Assembly (NCBI GenBank): GCA_024276195.1
Contig: JAJRXR010000052.1
Coordinates: 19,282 to 83,281, forward strand
Source of the DNA: Planctomycetota bacterium
GTDB taxonomy: Bacteria; Planctomycetota; Phycisphaerae; Phycisphaerales; UBA1924
Direction of reading: 5' to 3'
DNA: 64,000 bases
The stretch's first letter is position 1, and the number at the start of each line of letters is the position of its first letter. The notes under the pieces are model-generated. The model was given only the letters and a program-made list of their open reading frames with translations, did no database searches and was not told where the DNA came from. The position numbers and the translations under genes are program-made. Below are positions 1 to 9,068 of the stretch, piece by piece.

Positions 1-29
1 GGGCTCAAGGGCGCAATTACCAAGAAATA

Positions 30-102
30 TGGAGCGACGGGGACTCGAACCCCGAACTTCCAGCTTGCAAAGCTGGCACTCTACCAGTTGAGTTACCGCC
101 CC
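30..102 (-). tRNA. tRNA-Ala (anticodon TGC)
   Basis: Read on the minus strand this is a 73-nt cloverleaf. It has a 7-bp acceptor stem (GGGGCGG with TCGCTCC, two G-T wobbles), a 5-bp anticodon stem CCAGC/GCTGG around the loop TTTGCAA, and a T-arm CGGGG/CCCCG with loop TTCGAGT. The loop places TGC at positions 34-36, so it reads GCA alanine codons. The discriminator is A and the 3' CCA is not encoded. Confidence 0.95.
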
Positions 103-205
103 GGAACGCTCTGGCGCAGCGCCAGACGCCCCGAGTCTAGGCGATCCGGCGTGCGGCGCGCCCTTGGCGTGTATGCTCCTGGCCCCGAAGTGCATGGAGA
201 GCACG

Positions 206-1213
206 ATGAGAACCGAGCCGACGACACCCCCCGCCCGACCGAGCCCCGCCCGCTGCCTCGCGGGCTTCCTGATCCCAGCGGTCTGCCTGTCGGGCGCGCT
301 GGCCCAGAGCGACCCGCCCCCGCCCGGGCAGCCCCCCGAAGCGGACGCGGTCCTCGCGGCGGACCAGGGCGCCGAGCAGATTGAACACGCCCGCCCCCCC
401 GCCTTCACGCTCACCCTCGGCGCCAGCGCCAGCTACCGCTTCGATTCTGAGTTCGACAGCGGCTCGAGCGACGTCTCCATCGCCCGCGTCGGCGCCTCCG
501 CCGAGGGCGCCTTCCTCGTCGGCGACCGCTCCATGCTCACCCTCACCCTCGCCACAGAGCACTCCTTCTACGACTTCGCCCCCATGGGCGTGCTCGTCCC
601 GGGCGGGGTCGACCCGTTCGGGAGCATCCACGACTACAGCGCCAGAGCACGCTTCTCCTCCCAGATCAACCGGACCTGGTCCGTCATCGTCGGCGGCGGC
701 GTCAACTCCTCCGGCGAATCCTCCGCCAACTTCAGCGACACCCTCACCTACAACGTCCTCGGTGGCGCAACGTACAGGGTCAACGATGCGCTCAGCATCG
801 GCGGCGCCCTCGTCATCACCACCCGCCTCGAAGACGAGATCACCGCCTTCCCCATCCCCATCATCACCTGGAACATCGACGATCGCTGGCGCCTCGAATC
901 CAAGGGCTTCGGGATGCTCCTCTCGTACAAGGCGTCGGACACGGTCCGCGTTGGTCTCGAGGGCATGTACGAACGGCGCGAGTACCGCCTCGACGACACG
1001 GGTCCGCTGGCTGCGGGCGTGGTGCGCGAGGTCCGCCTGCCCGCCGGGCTGTGGGTCGAGTGGAAGCCGGCGGCGCACATCACGCTCGAGGGCACGCTCG
1101 GAGCCGACATCTACGTCGAGTTCGAGTCGTACACCAGCGCCGGCGTCCGCTTCGCCGACGACCTGACCGACCCCGCGATCTACGCCGGCCTGACGCTCAG
1201 CTACCGCTTCTAA
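206..1213 (+). CDS. Outer-membrane beta-barrel-like secreted protein
   Basis: A 335-aa protein with an N-terminal signal peptide (hydrophobic CLAGFLIPAVCLSGALAQ, probable cleavage after ALAQ). A Pro/Glu-rich linker follows, then about 270 residues of alternating polar and hydrophobic strands with many Tyr/Trp/Arg. The chain ends LTLSYRF; a C-terminal aromatic residue after a strand is typical of outer-membrane barrels assembled by the BAM complex. I chose ATG 206 because GGAGAG lies just upstream and earlier in-frame starts would place extra residues before the signal. No specific substrate can be inferred. Porin-like or outer-membrane structural roles are both possible. Confidence 0.7.
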   Translation: MRTEPTTPPARPSPARCLAGFLIPAVCLSGALAQSDPPPPGQPPEADAVLAADQGAEQIEHARPPAFTLTLGASASYRFDSEFDSGSSDVSIARVGASAEGAFLVGDRSMLTLTLATEHSFYDFAPMGVLVPGGVDPFGSIHDYSARARFSSQINRTWSVIVGGGVNSSGESSANFSDTLTYNVLGGATYRVNDALSIGGALVITTRLEDEITAFPIPIITWNIDDRWRLESKGFGMLLSYKASDTVRVGLEGMYERREYRLDDTGPLAAGVVREVRLPAGLWVEWKPAAHITLEGTLGADIYVEFESYTSAGVRFADDLTDPAIYAGLTLSYRF

Positions 1214-1218
1214 TCGCC

Positions 1219-2301
1219 CTACCGATCCACCGGCGAGCGGACCGGCTTCGAGACCCGATCCGGCTCCTCGCCCAGCGGCGGGGCATCCACAAGGCGCGCC
1301 GAGAGAATCATCGGCGGGTCCACCGGGCGATTCTTCTCCCCCACCTCGACCGCGCCGATCCGCTCGATCACCCCGGCGCCCGAGATCGCCTCCGCGAACG
1401 CGGTGTACCGCCCGTCGAGATGGGCCGTGCCCTCGCGGCTGAGGCAGATGAAAATCTGCGACCCGTTGGAGTTCGGGTCGTCGGACCGCGCCATCGAGAC
1501 GACCCCGAAGTCATGCCTGAGCGTCGTCTGCTCAAGATCCAGGAAGTATCCGGGTCCGCCCGAGCCGCCGCCCGAAGGGTCGCCCGTCTGGATGACAAAC
1601 GGCGCCCCGTTGGGCAGCGTCGCGACGACGCGGTGGAAGAGGATGTCGGTGTAGAACCCGCCCTCGACGAGGTGGCGGAAGTTGAACGCGGTGTTGGGCG
1701 CCGCGTCCGGGCGGAGACGCAGGCGGATCTCACCGGCGGTCGTTTCGAGGAGGACGTGCTGATCGACGTAGGCGCGGATGCCCGAGTAGATGATCTCGCG
1801 CTCGCTCGGGCCTCCGAGGCCGCTCTGGTGGCGCAGCTTGAGGCGCTCATCCTCGAACATGACCCGCCCGCGCCCGATGACCGGGAGCATCGGGTTCTGC
1901 TCGGACATGTTCATGGCGTAGTTGGGCGTGAGCATGGGCTGGAGGACGAGCGGCGCACCGACGGGCGCCCCGTCGAGCACGAGCTGGGCGTACAGAACAA
2001 CGGGCGATTCCGTTCTCCAGAGCGAGGGGAACAGGGCCGCCAGATCGACGCGCCCGGAGGCGCCGGGGGCTGTCTCTTTCGCCCGGGCGACGCCGCGCTC
2101 GCGCAGCTCGATCTCGATCTCGCCCGCGAAGTTGTCGGGCGTCTGGACCACCACCGCCATCGGCCGGTCGCGCCCGTAATACAGCCGCTCGGGCGTGAGC
2201 TGGGCCAGCGCCCCGGTCGCGGTCAGGGCGAGAGCCACCGCGGCGCCAAACGCGGACAAACCCCGGGGAGCACATCGGATGGATCTGGGTGCGAAGCTCA
2301 T
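1219..2301 (-). CDS. Secreted cyclophilin-type peptidyl-prolyl isomerase
   Basis: A 360-aa protein with an N-terminal signal peptide (AVALALTATGALAQ), about 160 residues of periplasmic N-terminal domain, and a cyclophilin domain over roughly residues 180-345. Family signatures are visible: FNFRHLVEGGFYTDILFHRV, FVIQTGDPSGGGSGGPGY, GVVSMARS and NSNGSQIFICLS. The Arg of FHRV and the Gln of the SQIFI block are the usual catalytic residues. It should catalyse proline cis-trans isomerisation of exported proteins. The unusual N-terminal domain may recruit clients. It converges on the upstream barrel gene with only 5 nt between stops. A TACAGT box sits 6 nt before the start, suggesting a leaderless mRNA. 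Confidence 0.88.
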   Translation of the reverse strand: MSFAPRSIRCAPRGLSAFGAAVALALTATGALAQLTPERLYYGRDRPMAVVVQTPDNFAGEIEIELRERGVARAKETAPGASGRVDLAALFPSLWRTESPVVLYAQLVLDGAPVGAPLVLQPMLTPNYAMNMSEQNPMLPVIGRGRVMFEDERLKLRHQSGLGGPSEREIIYSGIRAYVDQHVLLETTAGEIRLRLRPDAAPNTAFNFRHLVEGGFYTDILFHRVVATLPNGAPFVIQTGDPSGGGSGGPGYFLDLEQTTLRHDFGVVSMARSDDPNSNGSQIFICLSREGTAHLDGRYTAFAEAISGAGVIERIGAVEVGEKNRPVDPPMILSARLVDAPPLGEEPDRVSKPVRSPVDR

Positions 2302-2307
2302 GGGCGC

Positions 2308-2313
2308 ACTGTA
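2308..2313 (-). promoter_or_regulatory. -10 box of a probable leaderless promoter (cyclophilin)
   Basis: On the minus strand TACAGT is followed by exactly 6 nt and then the ATG at 2301. There is no Shine-Dalgarno sequence. The same geometry recurs at several other genes in the window. No good -35 is visible. Confidence 0.5.
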
Positions 2314-2381
2314 CCGCAGCGCGGCGCTCTGGTCGCGGGTCTAGCCATCACTCCGGTTTGGTTCGATCCGGGGCGCTTCGC

Positions 2382-3206
2382 TTACGGCCCGCCCACGCCC
2401 TGCCCGTCAAAACGCCCCCAAGCCTCGTTGACAGTGGTGTCGTCCTCAGCGGCTGCCGTATCAGCAAGCTGATCAGAGAGCGAGCCGCTCGAGTCTTCGA
2501 ACCAGCTCACCGAGCCGTCCACGCGGAGGATGTTGAACCCGGAGGCGTGGTTGAAATACTCCTCGCCGGCGAGCGCGTCGGAGACGAGCGCAACCCCGCC
2601 GCTGAGTTGGTACAGGCGCTTCTGCCCGTTCGGGCCGATCCCTCGGTACTGATAGTTGGAGATGATCTGGGGAACCCCATCGAGCTGGAACAGATCCGCG
2701 TACCGCTCGAACGGGTGCTCGCCCCGGTGCGACGGGCAGTAGAAGACCGCCGAGGCGGGGAGAAGATGATGGGAGAAGAGCTTGCCAACGCCGTCCCACT
2801 GCCCGCTGGATTCTTCCCGCCCGCCGCTGACGTGCGGCAGACGCTGGAAGCGGAGATAGTACATGTTTCGCTGCTGGACACTCACCGATCGTCCGCCGGA
2901 GTAGGGACTGTCCGGATCAAGGAACTGGCTCATGGGCAGGGAGCCGCTATTCCCGTCGGCAAACATGTGAATCCCCAGCCCGATCTGGCGATCGTTCGAG
3001 GCGCACACCGCCTGCCGCGCGATCTCGCGCACCCGCCCGAGCGAGGGCAACAGGATGCTCATCAGCAGCGCGACGATCGCCAGCGAGACGAGCATGTCGA
3101 TCAGGCTGAAGGCGCGCCGCGATCCCGCAACGCGCTGACAGGCGCACGCGGAACTCACCGAGCTAGATCTGAGACCCCCAGATCGTGGCACACAGCTCTC
3201 CTTCAT
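2382..3206 (-). CDS. Prepilin-like (pseudopilin) protein with N-terminal methylation-type helix
   Basis: A 274-aa protein. A basic leader of about 31 residues is followed by RRAFSLIDMLVSLAIVALL, the hydrophobic helix of type II secretion/type IV pilus prepilins. The canonical G|FTLIE is here A|FSLID: the residue before the cleavage point is Ala and position 5 is Asp rather than Glu. A C-terminal LRVDGSVSWF resembles the DGSV motif at the end of planctomycete DUF1559-type pseudopilins. Longer in-frame starts exist up to 3341, but ATG 3206 gives a normal leader length. Likely a minor pilin or a secretion pseudopilin. No assembly genes are nearby. Confidence 0.72.
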   Translation of the reverse strand: MKESCVPRSGGLRSSSVSSACACQRVAGSRRAFSLIDMLVSLAIVALLMSILLPSLGRVREIARQAVCASNDRQIGLGIHMFADGNSGSLPMSQFLDPDSPYSGGRSVSVQQRNMYYLRFQRLPHVSGGREESSGQWDGVGKLFSHHLLPASAVFYCPSHRGEHPFERYADLFQLDGVPQIISNYQYRGIGPNGQKRLYQLSGGVALVSDALAGEEYFNHASGFNILRVDGSVSWFEDSSGSLSDQLADTAAAEDDTTVNEAWGRFDGQGVGGP

Positions 3207-3500
3207 CGGCAGCCCCCAAACCGTAACCCAGGGTCCACCCGACACAGGTACGGTATCCACAGATGGACTTACACACAAGCGCCACATCCCCCCGAACGGG
3301 GATTCTGAGGCGCAAGTGGGGATAACACCCCAGTATGCCACGAAACTATTTTCGTCATCCTGCCCACAGGCGTGAGATTCCTCGTAAAATCAGGGCGACG
3401 GCGGCATCCCGCCCGGGCATATTCGCGTATCTCCTTATGGAGGCCGGCTCTCGGCCTTCGCGGGTTCGGTTGATCCCGCTTTCAGACCGTGGGTAAACAC

Positions 3501-4196
3501 ATGGCCGAGTCACACCGGAACCCAGGCGCCAAAACCGCCGGGAACCGGCGGGGTTCGATGGACACGAGCGGGTCTGCGGCGAGATCGTCGCGCCCCAAAG
3601 GCGACGACGCCCGGAGGCGTCAGGACAGGATTGATCTGGATCTCATGCAGCGAGTCTCCACCAACCAGGAAGCGGCAGTCGCCGAGCTCTACGACCGATT
3701 CGGGTCGCTGGTGTACCGCATGGCCTTCCAGTCGCTGCCCTCGCGGGCCGAGGCCGAGGACGCGGTGCAGGAGATTTTCGTCCGACTCTGGCGGACCGCC
3801 GGTCGGTACGACCCGACCCGGGCCGCCCTGGTCACCTGGGTCATGCTCATCGCCCGCAGGCATCTGGTTGACAAGCTCCGGCGCAAGCGCGCCCGGATCA
3901 AGGCGTCAAGCCTCGACGAGTTTGAGCCCAGCACCGCCTCGGGCGTCTCCTCCGGCTCCGCCCCGCTCGCGCAGGGTGTCCGGATGGAACGCGACGAGAA
4001 CTACATCACGCTTATGAACAAGATCGACACGTTGCCCGAGCTGCAACGCACGGTTGTCACACGGGCCTATCTGGGGGGGCAGACGCTCCGCCAGATCGGC
4101 GAAGAGCTCGACACACCACTTGGAACGATTAAGTCAGCGCTTAGCCGGGCACTCGTGCGCCTGCGTGAGCGAAGCAATGAGGAAGCCACGTCATGA
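3501..4196 (+). CDS. ECF-type RNA polymerase sigma factor
   Basis: A 231-aa protein. After a polar N-terminal tail of about 45 residues, region 2 runs from LMQRVSTNQEAAVAELYDRF through EAEDAVQEIFVRLWR to the -10-binding helix RHLVDKLRRKRAR. After a linker, region 4 (LPELQRTVVTRAYLGG, LRQIGEELDTPLGTIKSAL) provides the -35 helix-turn-helix. There is no region 3, as in ECF sigma factors, and the order resembles the SigK group. The gene overlaps the downstream anti-sigma gene by 4 nt (ATGA), the usual arrangement for a sigma factor held inactive by its membrane partner. GTG 3489 is an alternative start giving 4 more residues. Confidence 0.9.
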   Translation: MAESHRNPGAKTAGNRRGSMDTSGSAARSSRPKGDDARRRQDRIDLDLMQRVSTNQEAAVAELYDRFGSLVYRMAFQSLPSRAEAEDAVQEIFVRLWRTAGRYDPTRAALVTWVMLIARRHLVDKLRRKRARIKASSLDEFEPSTASGVSSGSAPLAQGVRMERDENYITLMNKIDTLPELQRTVVTRAYLGGQTLRQIGEELDTPLGTIKSALSRALVRLRERSNEEATS

Positions 4197-5008
4197 ATAC
4201 GCGTGAGTTGCTCGAGATGACAGTCCTTGATTCGATGGGACTGCTCGAAACACATGAGCAAGATCTGTTTGAGCGCGCTTTCGCGGACTCGCCCCCGGCG
4301 ATCCGTGAGCAGGTCCGCTTTGAGCAGGCCCGCCTGGTCGATCTGACCGATCTGCTGCCCGGCGTCGAGCCCCGCGCCGAGCTGCGCGGCATCGTGATCG
4401 ACACGGTGCGCCAGGCGATGGACGAGGCCGAGGCCGCCCAGGCCGCCGAGACGCGACGCGCCCACCACACGCCCGGGCGATCCGTTCCCAGGCTGTCACG
4501 AGGCCCGCGTGTGAGCTGGGTCTGGCGCGCCGCCGCGATCGGGCTCGCGGTTTCTGTCGCGGTGCTGGGCGTCGCGCTGACGCAGTACCAGATGGACTTC
4601 AACAACCTGGAAAACGAGCTCCGCCTCGGGCAGCTCGAAGAGCTCGTCGGCGCAGAGCACCTCGACGACCTCGTCTTCAACCCTCAGACCAAGCGCGCCT
4701 TCCTCACCCCGGTTGACGCCGGCTCCCCCGCGATCGCGGCTGTCTTCTTCAACCCCGACCGCTCGGTCGCCCGCCTCTACCACAAGAACGTCGGCGCCGA
4801 CGCCGGCCAGGGCACGTTCCGTCTGGTCGTGCTCGACGAGAACGACAACGTCGTCCGCGAGGTCGCCACGTTCAACTCCGAGGGACGCCGCCACGGGCTC
4901 GACGTCCGCGTTGACCTGCTCAACGAAAGCCGCCTGGGTCTGATGCAAGTCTCGCTCGATGAGGGCGACCGCCTGCTGCTCCGCAGCGACGGACTCGCCG
5001 CTGGCTGA
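4193..5008 (+). CDS. Membrane-anchored anti-sigma factor (RskA-like)
   Basis: A 271-aa protein translationally coupled to the sigma gene (ATGA overlap). Residues 1-90 form an acidic helical cytoplasmic domain suited to binding the sigma factor. A single membrane helix lies at about 103-122 (WRAAAIGLAVSVAVLGVAL). The rest is a periplasmic domain of about 145 residues with beta-rich segments such as AAVFFNPDRSVARLYHKNV, like the extracytoplasmic part of anti-sigma-K proteins. No HxxxCxxC zinc motif is present, so it is not a zinc-type anti-sigma. Release of the sigma factor probably follows an envelope signal. The signal itself cannot be deduced. Confidence 0.8.
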   Translation: MNTRELLEMTVLDSMGLLETHEQDLFERAFADSPPAIREQVRFEQARLVDLTDLLPGVEPRAELRGIVIDTVRQAMDEAEAAQAAETRRAHHTPGRSVPRLSRGPRVSWVWRAAAIGLAVSVAVLGVALTQYQMDFNNLENELRLGQLEELVGAEHLDDLVFNPQTKRAFLTPVDAGSPAIAAVFFNPDRSVARLYHKNVGADAGQGTFRLVVLDENDNVVREVATFNSEGRRHGLDVRVDLLNESRLGLMQVSLDEGDRLLLRSDGLAAG

Positions 5009-5062
5009 CGCGCCCGGGCGTGTGAGCGTCGCCCCGATGGACAGTTCGTTTTCTCTCTCCGG

Positions 5063-5092
5063 GGGGTCGGCCGTTCGCCGACCCCTTTTTTT
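5063..5092 (+). terminator. Rho-independent terminator of the sigma/anti-sigma operon
   Basis: GGGGTCGGC and GCCGACCCC form a perfect 9-bp stem around the 5-nt loop CGTTC, followed by seven T. It lies 54 nt after the anti-sigma stop. The T-run is only on the plus side, so it terminates the rightward operon. Confidence 0.92.
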
Positions 5093-5099
5093 GTGCGCC

Positions 5100-7316
5100 T
5101 CAGGTGGAGTCCGGGCCTGCGCCGTCCTGCTCGCCCGGCGCCCCCCACTGCACATCCCCGGCCAGCACATCCACCCGGTGGTCGTGCTCGAAGCGCGCCT
5201 TCGCGTTGGCCAGCTTCCGGTACGCGCCAAAGCCCATGACCAGCGAGAACAGCACCCCGCCGCCCATGATCCCGCCCGCATAGATCAGGCGAGTCTGGTC
5301 CAGCGGCTCCGGGTACGGCGTCGCCTCGACCTCAACACGTGTTGACGCCCCATCGGCCCGGCGCACACGGTTCGCGTTGGCCACGCTCGTCATCGCCACG
5401 ACATAGGTATCGAGCACGCGCTGCGTGTGCGTCGCGCCCAGGCCCCTGAACTCCAGCTCCAGACGCCCGGCGTGCGGCGACTGCGTCTCCAGCCCCGTCT
5501 CGAGTACCTTGGTCAGCTCGCCCGGTGTTGACAGCGTCTTGAGCCCGCGCCGCTTGAGGCGCTCGGCCACCGTCTCGATCAGACGCGGGTCCCGCGTCAG
5601 ATCCTCGTGATACAGCTGCCACGCGTCGAGGTTGTCGGGCGTGAGCGTCCGCGCGCCGCCGTCGGCGACCACCACCGCCCGAGCCGCGTACATCCCGGGA
5701 GCTGCGCGCCCCGCGATCAGCCAGCTCACACCCGCGAGAATCCCGAACAGCGTCGCCATGCCCAGCACAAGCCACATCGAGCCCGACTTGGCGTGCTTGT
5801 GGACGAGCTTGGCCTCCTTCTCGGCGATCGCCTGGTGCGCCTCGGCCAGCTGCGCCCGCTTCGACAGGATCACCTCGCACTGCGAGAACCGTTCGCGCAG
5901 CGCCTCGCTGGCGCGCCGGACCTTGACCGACTGTTCGCGCGTGAGCCTGCGCTGCTTGCGAAGGCGCTCGCGCCGCAGGGCCGCCCCGGGGTCGAGCCCC
6001 TCGCCCGATGCCTTCTGCGCCGCCTTGAGCTGTTCGTTCAGGCTCGCGACGCTCGCCTCGAGCTCCTGCGTATGCGTGCGCGCCGCTTCGAGTGACTTGG
6101 CCAGCTCCGCCTGGTCGCCCGCCTCGTCAAGCTGGCGGCGCACGCTCTCAAGCTCGCCCTCAAGCGATGCGATGCGCTCCTTGGATTCCTTCAGAGCCCC
6201 GCCGAGCTGCTCGACCTTCTCCCGCCCGCCCGGGCTGCCCTTGGACAGCAGCTTGGCGCGAAGCCCGGCGTTCTCCTTGCGGAGCGTCGTGATCTCCTGG
6301 ACGCGCTTGCCCTTGCCGGGCGTCGGGGCGTTCTTGAGCTTCTCCTCAGACTCCTCTCTGGCCCGGCGCTCCTCGTCACGCCCGCGCTTGGCCTCCGCCA
6401 GCTCCCGCTCGAACTCGCTGATCTTGAACCGCAGCTTGGCGCTCTCGTCGCTCGCGCCCGCGGCCTCGCCCTGCACCTTCTTCACCCGGCGCTCGAACTC
6501 GGCGCGCTGGTCCTCGAGCGCGCTCTTGCCCGCCTCGGCCCGCTGCTCGGCGACCTGCGCCCGCTTGACCATCTCGGACAGCTCATCGCGCAGCTGCCCG
6601 AGCTGCTGGGCCGCCCCGTCCCGGTCGGCCGACTCGCTCTGGCCGCTCGCCCGGAGGGTCTCGATCTCTTGGCGCAGCGACGCCGCCGCCTCCTCGTGCT
6701 GCGATGCGCTGGCTTTGATTGACTCGATCTCGGCGCGGAGCGCATCGACCCGGGCCTGCGCCTCGCTCTGGCGCGCGTTCTCGCCGCTCATGCCCGAGGA
6801 CAGGCGCTCTTCGAGTGTGTTGATCTGGTCCTGGCGCTCGCGCGAGATCCGCCTGACCTCTTCGAGCTCGTCCCGGAGCGTGCTCGCCCGCTTGGCCTCT
6901 TGCTCGAGCTCTTCGACGCGGCGCGGGGCGTTCTGTTCATACTCGCTGACGTGCTCGGCTGCGGCTGTGATCCGCGCCTCTCGCTTGCTCAGCTCCTGCT
7001 CACGCTGGCGCAGCTTCTCCTCCTGGGACCGGATCTTCTCCTTGCCCAGGTTCACGTCGCCGAGCGCCCGGTCGATCTCGGCCCTCTTCTCGTCGAGGTT
7101 CCCGCGCTCGCTCTCGAGCTCCTGGCGCTGCGACGCCAACGCCGCCAGCGCCTTCTGACGCTCGGCGTGGGCCTTGCGCAGCGACTCAAGCTGCGACTGC
7201 ACCCCCGAGATGACGTCGAGGATCTCCTCCTCGTTGGGACGCTTCCCGCCCGCCTGTGGCTTCTTGGGCGCCTCTGCCCCGGGCCTTGGCTGCGTATCGC
7301 CCTTCGTCGGGTCCAT
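5100..7316 (-). CDS. Long coiled-coil protein with two C-terminal membrane helices around a Wzz-like periplasmic segment
   Basis: A 738-aa protein. About residues 25-490 are almost continuous Glu/Lys/Arg/Ala/Leu heptads, so a long cytoplasmic coiled coil. A membrane helix (about 507-530, MWLVLGMATLFGILAGVSWL) leads to an external domain of about 145 residues, then a second helix (GGIMGGGVLFSLVMGFGAY) and a short charged tail. The segment between the helices (YAARAVVVADG...DPRLIETVAERLK...YVVAMTS) resembles the periplasmic part of Wzz chain-length regulators. Here it follows the coiled coil rather than containing it, reversing the usual layout. Start ATG 7316 has GGGAG 8 nt upstream. Function unknown; the likeness suggests a link to polysaccharide export or envelope scaffolding. 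Confidence 0.7.
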   Translation of the reverse strand: MDPTKGDTQPRPGAEAPKKPQAGGKRPNEEEILDVISGVQSQLESLRKAHAERQKALAALASQRQELESERGNLDEKRAEIDRALGDVNLGKEKIRSQEEKLRQREQELSKREARITAAAEHVSEYEQNAPRRVEELEQEAKRASTLRDELEEVRRISRERQDQINTLEERLSSGMSGENARQSEAQARVDALRAEIESIKASASQHEEAAASLRQEIETLRASGQSESADRDGAAQQLGQLRDELSEMVKRAQVAEQRAEAGKSALEDQRAEFERRVKKVQGEAAGASDESAKLRFKISEFERELAEAKRGRDEERRAREESEEKLKNAPTPGKGKRVQEITTLRKENAGLRAKLLSKGSPGGREKVEQLGGALKESKERIASLEGELESVRRQLDEAGDQAELAKSLEAARTHTQELEASVASLNEQLKAAQKASGEGLDPGAALRRERLRKQRRLTREQSVKVRRASEALRERFSQCEVILSKRAQLAEAHQAIAEKEAKLVHKHAKSGSMWLVLGMATLFGILAGVSWLIAGRAAPGMYAARAVVVADGGARTLTPDNLDAWQLYHEDLTRDPRLIETVAERLKRRGLKTLSTPGELTKVLETGLETQSPHAGRLELEFRGLGATHTQRVLDTYVVAMTSVANANRVRRADGASTRVEVEATPYPEPLDQTRLIYAGGIMGGGVLFSLVMGFGAYRKLANAKARFEHDHRVDVLAGDVQWGAPGEQDGAGPDST

Positions 7317-7561
7317 CCAGACAACTCCCAATCAATCTCTTCGGTCGCGCACACCCCACTCGCGGGGTTCCATCGGCACTATCGGCCCGGGCGAGGGGGC
7401 ACTGAACGTCCAACCCCGACTGGCGCCCCGGAGACCCAGGCCCGGGCCTCATGTCCCCACCAAGACCCGGAAAATCTGGAATAATGGCCCGAGATCGCGG
7501 TTTTCTGCCGGTGTCCAGACACATTTTTCCCCGTCCCCCACCCTCCCCGGAGATCCTGACA

Positions 7562-8020
7562 ATGAGCACGCAATCGAGCCTCGCAACTGGTCTGATTAGT
7601 CTTGTGGTCGCCGGCGCCGGGGCTGTGGGCATCTACAACATCTCAACCGGGGGCGCCCTCTTCGGCTCATGCTCCTCAGGCGCCAATGCCAGCACAGGCG
7701 AATCCGCCCCGGTCGGGCTGAATGTCGCTGCCATGACCACCAGCGACGCGGGCGAGACCCTCGGTTCGTGCTGCGCCGCTCCGGGCGCCTCCGCAATCGA
7801 AGGCGGCGCCCTGATCGAAGCGGGTCTGGCGCCGGACGCGATCGCCCAGACGTGCGCCGCCCATCCTCTGGACGGCGCCGCGCTGGTCGCGGGCGAGCCC
7901 TCCGCCGAAGGCGGGTGCTGCGCCGCAGACGCTCCGGGCGAGTGTGCAGATGAGCAAGTCGCCGAGACGCTCGTGATCGAAACGCCCGCCGCCGAGGCGC
8001 CCGAAGCAAGCGACGGCTGA
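7562..8020 (+). CDS. Small membrane-anchored Cys-rich protein, function unknown
   Basis: A 152-aa protein with an N-terminal hydrophobic helix (GLISLVVAGAGAVGIYNI), followed by an Ala/Glu/Gly-rich chain containing C37, the pairs C70-C71 and C119-C120, C98 and C128. The acidic C-terminal tail is rich in EAPE. ATG 7562 has GGAG 9 nt upstream. The cysteine pairs in a low-complexity acidic chain recall the end (SCCSSDG) of the metal-island protein at 51376-51744, but the four-cysteine repeat of that protein is absent. Metal binding or extracytoplasmic thiol chemistry is possible but unproven. Confidence 0.6.
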   Translation: MSTQSSLATGLISLVVAGAGAVGIYNISTGGALFGSCSSGANASTGESAPVGLNVAAMTTSDAGETLGSCCAAPGASAIEGGALIEAGLAPDAIAQTCAAHPLDGAALVAGEPSAEGGCCAADAPGECADEQVAETLVIETPAAEAPEASDG

Positions 8021-8116
8021 TCCAGCCCCCCCACTTCAATAGACCGACCCACCGCCGGGCCTCGCGTGAGGCCCGCTTTCGTGCGCACACCCCTCGCCCC
8101 CGGTACGATCGCGCCG

Positions 8117-9049
8117 ATGCCCCCACTCACCATCGAAAGCCCCTCGCTCCGCGCAGCGATCGACCCGGACCTGGGCGCCTCGCTCATGGACCTCTCCCTG
8201 CTCACTGGCGACGGGCACTGGAGCCCGCTGATGCGCCGGGCGCCCTCGGCGACATGCCGATGCGACGAAACCGCGATGTTCCTCATGGCCCCTTGGACCA
8301 ACCGGATCGCGGGCGCCTCGTTCACCTTCCAAGGCAAACCCTTCGACCTGCGCCCCAACTTCCCTGACAACAGCGCCATCCACGGCGACGCCCGCTCGCG
8401 CCCCTGGCGCATCACCGACCGCACCCCCGTCTCCGCGACACTCCTGCTCGATTCGCGCGAGCACGAGGGCGTGAACTTCCCCTGGGCCTTCGGCGCCCTC
8501 GCCCGGTACGAAATCTCCCCCGACGCCATCGAGATCGACCTGAGCGTGACCAACCTCGACCGCGAACCCATGCCCGCGGGCCTCGGCTTCCACCCCTTCT
8601 TCCGCAGGCGCCTCTGGGCCGACCGCGACGAGGTCCGCCTGCGCGCCCCCGTCGGCGGGCGCTACCCATGCGAGAACCAGATCCCCACCGCCCCAGCGAT
8701 TGGCGACACGATCAGCGCCGCGCTGCGCGAGCTCGCCCCCCTGGGCAACCCCGGGCTCGACGACGTGTTCAACGCCTTCAGCGGCGAGGCCACCATCGAG
8801 TGGCCCGCCAGCGGGGTGCGCCTGACGATGAGCTGCTCAGAATCACTCGACCATCTCGTTGTGTTCACTCCACGCGACGCCTCGGGCGGGGCGCTGTCGC
8901 ACTTCTGCGTCGAGCCGGTGAGCATGGTCAACGACGGGTTCAACCTCGCCGAGCAAGGCCAAACCGGGACCGGCGTTCGCGTGCTCGAGCCGGGCCAGAC
9001 GCTCGAGGGGCGCGTCCGGATGAGCATCGAACGCCTGCCCGCACCCTGA
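8117..9049 (+). CDS. Aldose 1-epimerase (galactose mutarotase)-like protein
   Basis: A 310-aa protein of the galactose mutarotase-like fold. Visible motifs include FLMAPWTNRIAGASFTFQGK near residue 55-75 (the NR-x-G signature), NSAIHGDARSRPW (catalytic-type His), GLGFHPFFRR (second His) and FCVEPVSMVNDGFN near the end (Glu acid/base). Such enzymes interconvert alpha and beta anomers of sugars in the cytosol. The exact sugar cannot be told. There is no signal peptide. A TACGAT box 7 nt before the ATG suggests a very short or absent leader. Confidence 0.82.
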   Translation: MPPLTIESPSLRAAIDPDLGASLMDLSLLTGDGHWSPLMRRAPSATCRCDETAMFLMAPWTNRIAGASFTFQGKPFDLRPNFPDNSAIHGDARSRPWRITDRTPVSATLLLDSREHEGVNFPWAFGALARYEISPDAIEIDLSVTNLDREPMPAGLGFHPFFRRRLWADRDEVRLRAPVGGRYPCENQIPTAPAIGDTISAALRELAPLGNPGLDDVFNAFSGEATIEWPASGVRLTMSCSESLDHLVVFTPRDASGGALSHFCVEPVSMVNDGFNLAEQGQTGTGVRVLEPGQTLEGRVRMSIERLPAP

Positions 9050-9056
9050 CCCGCAC

Positions 9057-9062
9057 TATCCT
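9057..9062 (+). promoter_or_regulatory. -10 box of a probable leaderless promoter (EVE gene)
   Basis: TATCCT, then 6 nt, then ATG 9069. There is no ribosome-binding site. Same geometry as seven other genes in this window. Confidence 0.5.
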
Positions 9063-9068
9063 TCGCCC

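Noticed and set aside
3240-3330. Two DnaA-box-like words (GTATCCACA, TGGGGATAA) upstream of the sigma gene, raising oriC
   Set aside because: Only two imperfect matches, no AT-rich unwinding region, and no dnaA or dnaN nearby.
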